Origin: Oidiodendron maius Zn
Lineage: Eukaryota; Ascomycota; Leotiomycetes; Myxotrichaceae
NCBI GenBank assembly: GCA_000827325.1
Contig: KN832876.1
Location: forward strand, 310,001-374,000
DNA length: 64,000 nt
Reading direction: 5' to 3'
This document shows positions 11,443 to 22,791 of the stretch, in pieces. A program made the position numbers and the translations under genes. The notes beneath the pieces are model-generated. The model worked only from the letters and a program-made list of their open reading frames with translations, was not told the DNA's origin and ran no database searches. The stretch's first letter is position 1. Every line of letters begins with the position of its first letter.

Positions 11443-13049
11443 TCACATCCAGAGGCAGAGCTTTCCACTCGCCGTCCCGCCCGCGACCCAATCCTGGCTC
11501 GGGTGGAACTGGGTTACTGCGGGTACAGCAGAAATTCCGTCACCTCCCAGCTGGGCCAGCTGCTCGCCACTGCTAGCATACACATCTGCAAACCTGTTCA
11601 TGTTGCCAATCACAAATTTCTGGATACCATCGTTAGGCCTCGCTTGCCAGTGTGGTTTTAGTATCGTGACCCATCGCCCCGTCTGATTGTTGTGTGGGAT
11701 GGAAGCCGTGGGAGCCATGTCATCGCTTTCGATGCTATGCCCAGCTTTCCAACTGCCAGCGTCGGCGAAAGAGTAGATCTTAATGGTATCATCGTAAGAA
11801 GACGTAGCGACATGGCCAGCAGCTGAGAAAGAAGCGTGGGAGACAGAAAGCCGTGACTCGTGCTCCGCGACCAGATGGGGCGCTCTCGAGTTTCCGCTGC
11901 CACTGATTTTCCGCAGATCCCAGATCTTGAGAGTCCGATCTAAAGAAGCAGTTGCTGCTAAGTGAGGGTGCAAAGGGTGTAACGAGAATCCGCCAATCTT
12001 CTTGTCTATTAATTGCCAGATTTCAGTATCCTTCGCTGTCCGCATATCATGTCGGCCTAGGGAGCCTTCCAGAGTAGAAAAGAAGACAAGATTTGGTTGC
12101 ATAGGAGGGATAGAGATGCCCGAAATGGGCAAGTCAATGTCAACGGACCGAGGCGCGTATGCCTCCACAGCGATACCTTTTTGCAGGTCCAACTTTCTAA
12201 TTGACGAGTCATATGAACTCGAGTATAGGGAGTTGCCATCTGCAGGGAACACGAAAGAGGTTATTGATTTGGAATGAATGCTGTATGCCGTTATGTCTGG
12301 CTCCGGAACATCCGCATCCTCGTCATCCTCGTCCCCAGCTTTGTCTTCAGCTCCAAGTTGTGAAGCGTCAAATATGCCTACATTTCCCACCTTATCACCC
12401 GCAAATATCAAAGGCTTGTCTTCGGTGGGGTGGAATCCGATAGCGTAAACCCGCTCTGGCGTGATCTTGATCTCTAGAAGAGGTTGTCAGTAAGAAATCA
12501 CTCAGACACACATTAGCGAATCTTACGGTTGGGTTCATATCCATTATACAACTCCAAGCCACTCATCTTCTGCCTCAGTGACTTCAATGCCTCGTCCGTC
12601 GTCTCCTTTATATCATCTTCCGTAAATGTCCGCTGGTTTGGCACAGCTCCTCTCATCACGCCAGACAAGAAATCTGCACCTTTACTCCATTTCTTCCCGT
12701 CGGCGACTACATCACTTAAATTGATGTCCCCAGCTACACGCTGTCTCTTGGCTTTGGCTGCCTCCTTGGCGAATTCCTCCTCCACCTCAGCCTTCCGTTT
12801 CAGGGTCTCGTTGTCTGCCTCAACACCAGCTAGGCGGGAACTGGTTCGAGTAGGGCGGGCGGGCTCCTTCTTTGCAGGAGTGGTTCTCTTGCGAGATGTT
12901 GTCGATTTTGGCTTGGGAGTTGGTTTCGGTATAAACTTCTGAGCACTGGTGGAGAGGTCTTTCAGAATTGCCTGGTTGCTCGCAATATTTTCAAGTCGCT
13001 TGCGCTCGAAGGCACTCACAGCAGGCTGCTCTTTTTTCGCTGGTGCCAT
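11443..13049 (-). CDS. cmr1: CMR1/WDR76-like WD40 DNA damage protein
   Basis: WD-repeat nuclear protein of the Cmr1/WDR76 family, which binds chromatin and UV-damaged DNA and joins stress-induced protein quality-control foci in yeast. Exons (minus strand): 13049-12527 and 12473-11443, giving 517 residues. The N-terminal part is charged and Lys-rich with a TTSRKRTTPAKKEPARPTR basic segment and the family block FERKRLENIASNQAILKDL. The second exon restores QIKITPERVYAIGFHPTEDK and then seven-bladed WD40 sequence, including TLKIWDLRKISGSG and IKIYSF, ending SGKLCLWM as in orthologues. The start MAPAKKE was chosen because it begins the conserved N-terminus; the longer open frame upstream lacks family similarity. 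It lies 373 bp from VID27 on the same strand. Confidence 0.93.
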
Positions 13050-13422
13050 TTTGAACAATATCTGGTCGCAGGTGCCGTTCCAAGGGGTTGGGGGTCTGAA
13101 AATGACGCGTCGGGGTAGTGGTTGCAATGAGAGTAAATCGCTTTCAACCGAACTACTTTACGCGATATTGGAACGCGACATCACGACTTGGTCCGTGCGG
13201 TCTGGCCATCCCATTCCACTACCCTACTGTGCAAGGCACTTTTATCTATATTATTGTTATATAGAAAAATAAGGGGTATTGATATTCTTATGCTACATAC
13301 ATGAATTTGCTGATATTATCAGAGCTGCTGAATTGTAACCTATGTCCCTCCTTCAAAGTAAGCATGAACGCCAATAATCCGTCCCAAGTCGTTGAAATGC
13401 AAGGAAACACTCCCCCGAAAGA
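13050..13422. other. Short intergenic, CMR1 promoter / VID27 3' end
   Basis: 373 bp between two minus-strand genes. It carries an AT-rich stretch (13245-13320) likely to hold the VID27 3' UTR; nothing else stands out. Confidence 0.4.
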
Positions 13423-15996
13423 TTAGTAGGGAGAATTGACCACATCCTCCCTTCCTAGCTTGTATTTAGCGCTATCCCTCGTCCCAACTCTTCCGAAGTC
13501 ACTTCTCCTACCTCCGCCACTAATCCGAACGGGTGTAGCAATGCTCTCTCGAGTAGGTTTCTTGAAAGATTGCTTTGCAACCATGTTCACCTCATTCGGT
13601 AGTGCAACAATAACATTTTTGTCGCTTCCGTATTTGAAGTTGTCAGCCTTTACCTCCTCTGAGTAACGCTTAATACTGTATGGGTCCTTGCTGCCCCTGA
13701 GCACCTTTTTCATATTCCATGTGACGATGAACGGACCAGTGGCAGTAATGATCGAAGTCTCAGATGTGCCTTCTCCGGTATTGAATCTTGCTGGCGTAAA
13801 AGATAGGGGCGATCCCGTCTCATGTTGGAATTGAGCGACGTGAGACGGGGTCAAGCCCAAGCGACGTGGTTGAGGTTTCGAGTCCTTTCCGAAAGATTTT
13901 TCGAAGCCAAGCTTGCCTTCATTCTTGCCTTCCTTTTGCATTGCATCGATAAGCAACAAGTATGTGCGGCAAGTAGCTAGGACCCAACGACCATCAGCAC
14001 TAACATCCAAGCCGATGATAGGTTCTCCCAGAGCAGGAATGTGTGTTTTAGCATTGATACCAAGACGGTCAAACATGCGAATGTCACCCTTGTTACTAGC
14101 AACTGCAATATAACCCTTTTCCGTCGTCGCAGCGGCTGAGAAATCGTTCTTCGAAACGTACTGTTTGAGTTCAGATTCAACGAGCTTGTTCCCCGCAAGT
14201 CGTGGATCAATGCGGTAAAGAGCATTGCGAGATAGGCCAAGGAACGTTTGTTCTCCTGTCATTTGAGAGAACTTGCTCCCAGGAGCAAAACTCTCCACAG
14301 GTATGTCATTGTGCACTTTCCATTCATCTACAATTTTGCCGTACTCAAGATCCATGCGATATAGTGAGTTGGGATCACCGCCATCTTGCAGGATCATATT
14401 AGTGTCCTCAGCGTGGAGCATGACTTTCTTGGGGCTGAAGAGCCTGCCTTTTGGTGTTTCGACTTTTGATATGTTTGTTGAGAATTCAAGGTTATTGTTA
14501 GGGGTGTGCTTAAACACTCCGATCTTGGATCCGCGGACGACAAATGACCGGTCGTGCTTGTAACCAACTGCAAGTTGCGAGTTGATGTTCCCGTCGTCAT
14601 CTCTAGTCACCACATCGTCTTCTTCCTCATCGCTATCGTAATGCTCACTTCTCTGGTCATCATCCTCTTCGACCCCTTCCTCTTCTTCCTCTTCCTCTTC
14701 CCCTTCTGGTGGTGCATCTTCCATTGTAAGATCTTGGAACGCCTCTAAAACATATTCGCGCTCATCCTCCTTGCTCTTGCTCCACTTCATCTCATTTAGC
14801 TGCTCCCACAGTGCTTGCATGAGGCCTTCTTGAAATCGGATCATGGACTCCTGATCTTTGAAGCGCAGTAGCCACGAATAAGCTTGACCGTCTGGAGTAT
14901 AAGCGACAAATATGAACGACAAGAATTCAAAATTGAAGACTGGATTGATGTCCGCAACTACTTCTTGTCCAAGCCAGTCTCTATCATTGCCGGTTATCTG
15001 CAGCCAGTACTTCCATTTACCCACCTCTAACACGGTCGCTTTAGTCACAGGGTCTTGAAGGATGAAAGAACCCGAGACGAAATCGAAGAGATGAAGTTCT
15101 GCGGTTTCTGATGCAAGAGTAGATAATCCATCTGGGTGTTTTGCTGCTTGAGGAGCTTCTGTAGGAGTCTCATCCTTAGGAGCAGTCTGTGGTGAAGCAC
15201 GAGAAGCATTGGACGGCATTTTTGCCCTCTTTATTGACGAATTTGCGGAAGTTTTGAGCGCGGAAGACGACCCTACAGAAGGCATGGCGACCGGTGACTG
15301 AACAGAAGGACTGTGTTTAGGACTGGCACTTGGTATTGGCTGCTCGCTATCGAAAATAAAATTGGATAGTTCTTTTTCTGTTGCCGTTTGGTGACTCTTC
15401 CGATATTTCCTTTCGTACTGGCAGTTGACAGCTGTTATCTCAAATGCTTGGACCTGGGCGGCATCGGTCGAGGTATCGCAAACAAATTCGTAGAGGTCGC
15501 CTGCGTCACCGCTCAAGTCCCTCCAAGCCAAAACCTTCTCACCACCGTCTCGAATCTCTGATCTGAAGTGCAAACTTTCGTCTAGTAAGAATGTTTTCTC
15601 ATCCCGCTCTCCAGACAAGGCAGCTGTATTTGCGTCTTCTCCGTCTTCGTCGTCCAACAACTCTTCTTCGCCTTCTTCGTATGCACGCTGTACAACGAGC
15701 TGATATTGGAAATCTTGACCGGTTCTTCGAATTGTAGCTGCCGCGTCCTTAAAGATAAGCTCCGAGTAGCCTTTCGGCGAGAGTGGTCGAACGAGGTAGA
15801 GTTGGCCTTGTGGCAGCTCAATCATAGACTCCTTCGAAGTGTCGCCGAAGATCAACTTGCCAACTAGAAATTTTATCATTAGCTAGGTTCGACATGCATG
15901 GTGGAATCGGCGATCGCGTCTTCTAATCGCGAGGGGTAATGTTATGGACTCCAACATAAACAAGGTTTATTACTCACCATTTCGAAGCACGAACAT
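13423..15996 (-). CDS. vid27: VID27, vacuolar import and degradation protein
   Basis: Cytoplasmic protein of the Vid27 family, linked in yeast to vacuole-dependent turnover of gluconeogenic enzymes; its biochemical role is not settled. Exons (minus strand): 15996-15978 (only 19 coding nt, MFVLRN plus one base) and 15863-13423, giving 819 residues. Family blocks are LPQGQLYLVRPLSPKGYSEL near the N-terminus, ATIRRTGQ, and the C-terminal WD40-like core (TEKGYIAVASNKGDIRMFD, VLATCRTYLLLID, FIVTWNMKKVLRG). A Glu/Asp-rich tract (reverse of 14610-14706) separates the halves. The short first exon was chosen because it restores the MF-LR-N-GK-IFG start of the family. An ATG inside the intron (MIKFL) could serve if the intron is retained. 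Confidence 0.95.
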
Positions 15997-16607
15997 GGCT
16001 AAGGATGGGCCTGTGGAAAGAAGGGCTGATAGGCTTCAATATTGGAACAACAAGGTATGTGGATATACCCCAATTCTCTAGATAATAACAACACCAGGGC
16101 TTGGAGGAAGCGTTGTTTACGAAGTTTAAGAGGCAAACATGAATTTCGTTTGTTGTCTTGGAGGGGTTACCTCGTCATAGCCTAAACTAGACTGGTTTAG
16201 GCTTCAACGCCACAGTGACTAACTCACCAGGAAGTCCTTGTCTCTGCACGTGATTCAACAGGCTGTGAGATATTTGGTGGAGAGTGTGAGGGGAAATCTG
16301 TGAGGTAGGTAGGCATGAAAAGAAAATTCCTCAACGAGCATTAGTTATTAGGGCTTGTTTAATTGTGCTATCTCTATTGGGCTATGCTGTTCACGCCCAC
16401 TACGCATGCCTTGGATTTTTGCCGCCCATTATCACTCAAACTCTTACATGGAGAGAATGAATACAATCTATATACTGCTGAATCTGTGTTTGTGGCACAG
16501 TTTGATTTTCGTGACGGAATGAGAACCTGTTGCCAATGAACTCTTTGTGAAAGTAAATATGGCAGACACGAACGACATGATTTATCGTAGATTCTTCCCA
16601 ATGTTCC
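15997..16607. other. Intergenic, VID27 promoter side
   Basis: 611 bp upstream of VID27 and downstream of COG6. It contains a CACGTGATT element at 16247. The open frame at 16374-16601 (-) shows no homology and is probably part of the COG6 3' region. Confidence 0.45.
16247..16252. promoter_or_regulatory. CACGTG box upstream of VID27
   Basis: CACGTG within GCACGTGATT, 251 bp before the VID27 start codon. Same core as the boxes near 5752, 44664 and 51581. Role inferred from recurrence only. Confidence 0.3.
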
Positions 16608-18768
16608 TCATGAGAGAAGGACCCTTATTTCCCCACTAGTTCTTGGAAACAACGCCCTTAGAAGCTGGCTTGCTGCCAAGGCATCCTCATCGGATTCTTG
16701 CTCCCAAACCTCGTCTGAAGCAATTAGTTTCTCTTCGACAAGCTCGAAGTCATCGCAAAACCTGTCGGCAGCCTCTTCAACAATGTCTCTAGCAAGTTTG
16801 GAACTCTGAAGGGTTTTTAAGTTCTCCATTGCGTCCATTAGCGCCGAGGGAAGGAAATCATCTAAGGCCTGGCTAGATTGAACCAACGCCTCTGGCTGGA
16901 ATTCGTCAAGTGACCTGATTGATAGAAGCCCTTCTTTGGAGTCGGCTATTGTTGTCAATGCATGAAGAAGAGGATGCAAAGCAGAATTAGTGCGAAACTG
17001 GGAATACTGGTACTCAATAAGCGTAGATGCGTACTCATCGATGCTGTCCTGGGTTTCAGATAGACGTTCGCTAGTGAAGTCAAAAGGAGCCAAAGTATTT
17101 CTGGCTGCCAGAAGGCAGTTAATTGCGAATATCGTCGTTTCCGGGGCAGCTAAATCTTTCGCCACGTTTTCACAGCCTTTCATGAATGGATCAAAAGCAT
17201 CTACTAGAATAGGTTCGAATTGTGCCTCTTTACTACCGGCAGATGTGAAAGAGGTTTCGAAGGTCTTCATGATGGCTGTAAGCTGCTTTAGGCCTTCCTG
17301 CAAGAACTCCGGCGGTCCAAGATCCTGAGGAACCGTTTGTGCGTCTCCTTGGGTGCTAGCGACATGATCGCGCATTAATGATTTGAATTGTCTTAACGCA
17401 GATTCTTCGAGCATTGCTAGCGTTTCCAGAAGGGCCGAATCATCTCCAAGGAGCTTGGAAAAAGTCACTCGATAGAAATTTAGCAGATTGGCAATCTTAT
17501 ATGCCATGATAGTTTCTTCGTGACTTTGAATCACCTGCCCAGTTCGCTGGCGAAGTACCCTTGCCGCTCCAGCGACATCCCGATCTACCAGCTCATTTAA
17601 AGCTCTGAGACCGTCAAAACCAGTAGTACCATCTGGATTCTCAGAGTCTCGATTCCAAGGCTCATTCTCCAGGCCCGCTTGGATTTCTTTTGCAATCTCA
17701 TCACCATCAGAGATAAATAACGCCTCCAATGCCTCACGTTCGCTTACTGTTGCGGAATGAATCCAAGCCAGCATATCTCCAACATAGCGGAGAGGGTCAT
17801 GAGCGACGAGCTCGATCGGCTTTATTGTCTTGTCTTCCTCGCCTTGTACAGACGTACCCGTCAGAGCAGTGTAGAATGCATCGGACAATATATTCTCCCT
17901 TGCTTCAGCAAAGAAGTCAAGGCAGTTCTGAAATAGAGTAGGCCGCTCTGCCAGAACTCGAAGGGCTCTGCGAATGGTAGTATTGATTTGAGGGCTTTCC
18001 AAGTTGAGAGACTTAAATTCCCGTTGAATCCATCTATAGAGCTTCTGAAAAGCCCCGTTAAGATTTCGTGAAGTTTGGTCCATGATCTCTTGTCCGAGCC
18101 GCTGGTTTTCGGTGCCTAGCAAGACTTCGCAGTCGCTCTGTATCTTCTTAGCCCTACCAAGGATCGAGAAGAATCTATCAGTCACAGGTTCTGCTGTCGA
18201 CGTGAGAGTAGCAATATCATCCTCGGTCATTATGAAGTGTGCATTGAACGACGTCAGTAGGTCCTGCTTAGCTTCAACTTGACCTTTCTGTCTCATAAGC
18301 GTAGTCGCTTCTTCGAGTACTGGATCAGTCTCCCGATGGGCTGCTGTGATGCGTCTTTTCATTTCTTCACAGCCCTGGTTGAGGTTTGCGATGGTAACCC
18401 CAATACGTTTTAGTTGCTATATGAGATATTAACCTTTACACAAATGTCCTTCGAGCATGTACTGCGGTACCTACCTCAACCACAAGCCCAAATTCGCGAA
18501 TAATCTCACCATTACTCTCAATGACTTCCTTCTGGACATCTAGCCTCAGCTGACGGCGAGTCTCCGCATTATTTTCAAGGCCGCGCTTATCCAGAAGATC
18601 TAAAGCATCTCTTATGTCGGAATCCGCATACGACGCGGAGAGGACGCTGGTGGCTTTGACTGACAGTGGATTGTTTCGTCCAGCATTTTGGCTAGCTATC
18701 GAGAGAGGCGGCTCAAGTCCATCAATTATATCTGAGTGCTTACGGCCTAGAAAAGGATCCGTCGTCAT
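16608..18768 (-). CDS. cog6: COG6, conserved oligomeric Golgi complex subunit 6
   Basis: Subunit of lobe B of the COG tethering complex, which acts in retrograde traffic within the Golgi. Exons (minus strand): 18768-18475 and 18416-16608, giving 700 residues, normal for fungal Cog6. The junction joins EFGLVVE to [20 protein letters not shown], a coiled-coil region that is conserved in the family. Further family blocks are [27 protein letters not shown] and [15 protein letters not shown]. The protein is helical and soluble with no membrane segment. The start is the ATG reading [10 protein letters not shown]; four in-frame codons lie before it without an ATG. It is transcribed away from ATG9 with 429 bp between the two start codons. 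COG function is required for Atg9 trafficking and autophagosome formation in yeast, which makes the pairing of interest. Confidence 0.94.
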
Positions 18769-19197
18769 TATCAACGTCAAACTCTAGCTTCCTCCGTGTC
18801 ATCGGAGGCATGAAAACAGTCATTTACATCAGTTTTTGAGACCTCAGGCATTCGAAGAGCTTCTCACCGCCTACGGCAGAATACCTTCCACCCGACGCGG
18901 TCACTCGTGCTCTTTAGGCCCCTCTTGCTCTCGTCACTGAGACCAGAATGCATCAGCAACTGCTCCGGTGACTCAACTCGGCTCCATAGAGTACGAAAAC
19001 ATGCTCTAGTGGTCTCAGGATTACAATTTTCCATGACGACGATAGTTCACAACGACTTTCACTCTCAAATGCCCATCCATCGTCCCTCGCCCAGCATCGT
19101 TCAGGGCCACGGCTTTCGGCGTACTGGGCTCATCTAAGTTATGATTTGGGACGTTGCGTATATTCAAAATATCTCTACCTACTCTCCTCTCCACATC
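18769..19197. promoter_or_regulatory. Divergent COG6-ATG9 promoter region
   Basis: 429 bp separate the two start codons, transcribed outward. The stretch must hold both 5' UTRs and both promoters, or one shared bidirectional promoter. I see no CACGTG or clear TATA box. An in-frame ATG at 19141 lies 57 bp ahead of the chosen ATG9 start. Confidence 0.55.
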
Positions 19198-22063
19198 ATG
19201 ATGGCGTCAAACATTCTCTCTCGCCTCTTACCTACGAATCCAGCTGGCAGATCTATATACGATGATCTGCGCGCCCATGATGAGGCTTCCGAGTCCGATA
19301 TAGAAGAGCAAGCTGGAATGGCAATAGATGAAGAGAACCTTGGCTTCCGTGATGATGAGTTAGGCGATGCAGATTTGTTCACCGGGGAAGCAAGTCATGT
19401 TACGACGGAAAGCATTGCAGGCCGTCAACCTGAATCTAGACCGTTGACTGGACGTTCTGGAAATAAAGGGCAAACCAGCCGTTCCAAATGGCTTGCACAA
19501 TCTCCAAGATTACTGATAGATGATGGTGACGATGATGTGCCGGCTTCGCTGCTCATCGAAGGCCACGAAGGCGCTTCTATCCGTCCACGAAAATCGCAGC
19601 CAAAATCTCAGAAGAAGCAACCTGCGATGCCTGGGCCGTCGGATCGAGAGAATCGTGCCCATTGGGAGGCCACTCAGGCCCAGCAACGACTTCACGAAGA
19701 GGAGGCGGGAAGCCGCAAAGGACCACAAATATTGAGGCGCAACATTGGCTTATTGACAGGCAACCCACGAGAAAATGCCATGTGGAGGTGGATCAATATT
19801 ACGAATCTTGACAATTTTATACGAGACGTCTACGACTATTACACTGGATTCGGGATCTGGTGTATCTTTCTTACCAGGGTCTTGGATTTACTGTGAGTTA
19901 CCTCACTCATCTAATTTGATTTTGCTAACATGTCTATAAAGTACTAGGATATTTGTTGCCGTCTTTACCACTTTCCTAACGCAATGCGTAGATTTTCCGG
20001 AGATTCCGCACAAAAAATCACTCTCAGAGGTACTGATTCCTCAGTGTACAAAGAATATTTCTGGGCTGCCGAATATTGCTATTTGGTGTTTTTCCTTATA
20101 CGTCATGTGGATGGTCTACCAACTTTTGGTTGATATCCCTCGTCTCTTACGAATTCATGACTTTTTCTTGCACCTTCTCGAAATACCTGACAGTGATATG
20201 CAGACGATATCGTGGCAAGATATCGTTGCACGGATCATGGCTTTGCGGGACGCCAATCCTATCACAGTAGAGAAGATATCACCATCGAACCGCAAATACC
20301 TCGGTAGCCAGTCAAAGCAAAGATTGGATGCTCATGATATCGCTAATAGGCTGATGAGAAAGGAGAACTACTTAATCGCCTTATTCAACAAGGAGATCCT
20401 GGATCTCACACTGCCAATCCCCTTTCTCCAAGGACGGCAACTCTTCTCGAGAACAATGCTATGGAATTTAGACTGGTGCATAATGGACTTCATATTCAAT
20501 GACTATGGGCAAGTTAGACAACTTGTCTTAAAAGACTCGCATAGAAGGCAGCTGAGCGACGGATTGCGAAACCGCTTTCTCTTTGCTGGGTTCATGAACG
20601 TTATATTTGCACCCATTATTGTCGTTTATCTCATGGTTGTGTATTTCTTTAGATACTTTAGGGTACTGTCTACTTTTCCAATGTCAATGTGCATGCTAAC
20701 AGGACCCTAGGAATACCAGAGTAACCCGTCGGCTATTGGATCGCGGCAATACACACCACTTGCAGAATGGAAATTTCGAGAGTTCAATGAGCTGCACCAT
20801 CTATTCCATAAGCGGATAAATATGTCCTACCCATTCGCTTCTCGCTACCTGGATCAGTTTCCGAAGGTGAAAACGGTCCAAGTAGCGCGGTTCGTAGCAT
20901 TTGTTGCTGGAGCTATTGTAGCTGTGCTAGCTGTGGCCACTTTATGGGACTCGGAGTTGTTCCTTGCCTTCGAAGTTACGCCAGAAAGGACTGTATTTTT
21001 CTATCTCGCATTATTTGGCGCTATCTGGACCCTCTCTAATGGAACGATACCAGATGAAAATCTCGTTTTTGACCCGGAGTACGCCTTACGAAACGTAATC
21101 GAGTATACTCACTACTGCCCAAACCACTGGCAGGGTCGACTACACAGTGATGAGGTTAGGAAGGAATTTGCATTTCTTTATCAACTCAAGATAGTAATAT
21201 TCTTCGAGGAAGTCTTCAGTATCATAATAACGCCCTTTGTCCTCTGGTTCAGCCTACCAAAATGTAGCGATCAGATCATCGACTTCTTCCGAGAGTTCAC
21301 CATACATGTTGATGGTGTAGGGTACTTATGTTCATTTGCGGTTTTTGATTTCAAGAAAGGCGTGAGCGCGCTAGGTCAACATGGTAGTGCGAGTGCGGAC
21401 ATACGAGACGAATACTATTCCACAAAACATGGGAAGATGGCAGCCTCTTACTATGGATTTCTGGATAATTACCTGTTGAATCCGAAGACTGGCGTTCCCG
21501 GGCACATGCCCCCTGGGATGCGGCGTCAGTTTCACCCACCGCCCACATTCCCGGGTCTTATGTCTCCGACTCTTGCAGCAGACATGCAGACTTCAAGAAT
21601 CGGTCGGAGTGAAGGGAGACACCATAGCCGGGCGTCGGGGGGAATAACACAGCAAGCTCGAACTCCTCATTTCCCACCTACTGTGGCACACGCTTCACCT
21701 ATGCCGTCCATTTTGCTAGATCCTCATCACCAGCCATCAACCTCTGGATTTGGGGCTCGAAGTGGACAGCCCAACTCTCGGTCTCGTTATCGCGCTGAGC
21801 AGGATATCGTAGAGGAAGCGACGGAAGAAGAGAGCCAGAATTGGGCAGAAAGAGCAGGCCCCTCGAGTCTGGAGCATAACGACTCATACGAAAGCGAACA
21901 CGGGCTGGATGAGTCCCGATGGGAAACTTCTCCCACAAGAGGCGTGGCCAAGGAAACCGAGGACGAAGATGAGACGGACGGTGCAGACGTGGGCGGAGTG
22001 CTTGGGTTGCTATATCAATTTCAGAAGGCGCAAACAGATGGCCGGACTGGAATCAACATCTAG
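19198..22063 (+). CDS. atg9: ATG9, autophagy phospholipid scramblase
   Basis: Multispanning membrane protein of Golgi-derived vesicles that seeds autophagosome formation; Atg9 acts as a lipid scramblase. Exons: 19198-19892, 19942-20662, 20711-22063, giving 922 residues. The acidic, disordered N-terminus (MMASNILSRLLP, then many Glu/Asp) is followed by the conserved WRWINITNLDNFIRDVYDYY. Next come hydrophobic helices near GFGIWCIFLTRVLDLLT, LPNIAIWCFSLYVMWMVYQL, FMNVIFAPIIVVYLMVVYFF and VARFVAFVAGAIVAVLAVA. The core block IGSRQYTPLAEWKFREFNEL spans the start of exon 3. The C-terminal tail is polar and disordered. Intron 1 has a TGCTAAC-type branch site. A longer start at 19141 is in frame, but its extra residues do not resemble the family. 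It probably shares promoter space with COG6. Confidence 0.98.
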
Positions 22064-22791
22064 CCGACACGGAGGTAAATCTTATGGGCACTCTGAGTCT
22101 GGGATGTTGCTCGGCGTTAGCGACACGGCAACTGGCATTATTATTCAGGCCGCCTTTATAGCATCTTTTGGGCGTTTTCAGGTGTGATTTTATCTCCGCA
22201 TCTCTTCGGGCGCAATATCATATCTCGGGAGTAAAGGTGCTCCGTGAGTGGCTAAATAGCGGGATCCGTACGTGTGCTTATGCCCTCAAAACCAGTAGGT
22301 GTCTAGGCAGCCGGAGGGAAGGGTGTCCATAGATCCATAGCGTAGCCAAATCATCTGGGCGGGAATGACACAAATGACAAAATCAAGATCGAGTCCGCTC
22401 TCAACAGTAACAGATGTAACAGACGCGGCCCATCGCCGACATTATAGGTCTCGGCTCTCGGTCGAACAATTTCTGGAGCCTTAGTCACTTAGGCACGCAG
22501 CGCTGGACCGACCCCCCTGCCACTGCTCCGGACTCGGTCGCTTGCAAGGTTCCGCCTCCAAAACTCCAAAATAATCATTATCTGCGATTTTCGTCTACTC
22601 ACACTCTTCGCTGTTGCCCGAAGCCTCCCCCTTTCACTAGAGCAAACGCTGGGCCCTGAGATACGCGGCCCATCGTCGTGTCGTCTGGGATTTGCATCAG
22701 TCCTACCATATCTATTGGGCATCGCGGGGAAGTCGGCATCCTGGCTCTGCAATCGAATACGTACGGAGGAGGATCTGTGGCAGTGGCCCCG
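22064..22791. other. Intergenic between ATG9 and mitoferrin
   Basis: 728 bp between two plus-strand genes: ATG9 3' UTR and the mitoferrin promoter. The minus-strand open frame at 22489-22884 overlaps the first mitoferrin exon and has no homology. Confidence 0.45.

Noticed and set aside
14640-14710. CTT/CCT microsatellite
   Set aside because: It is the coding tract for the Glu/Asp-rich linker of VID27 and needs no separate explanation.
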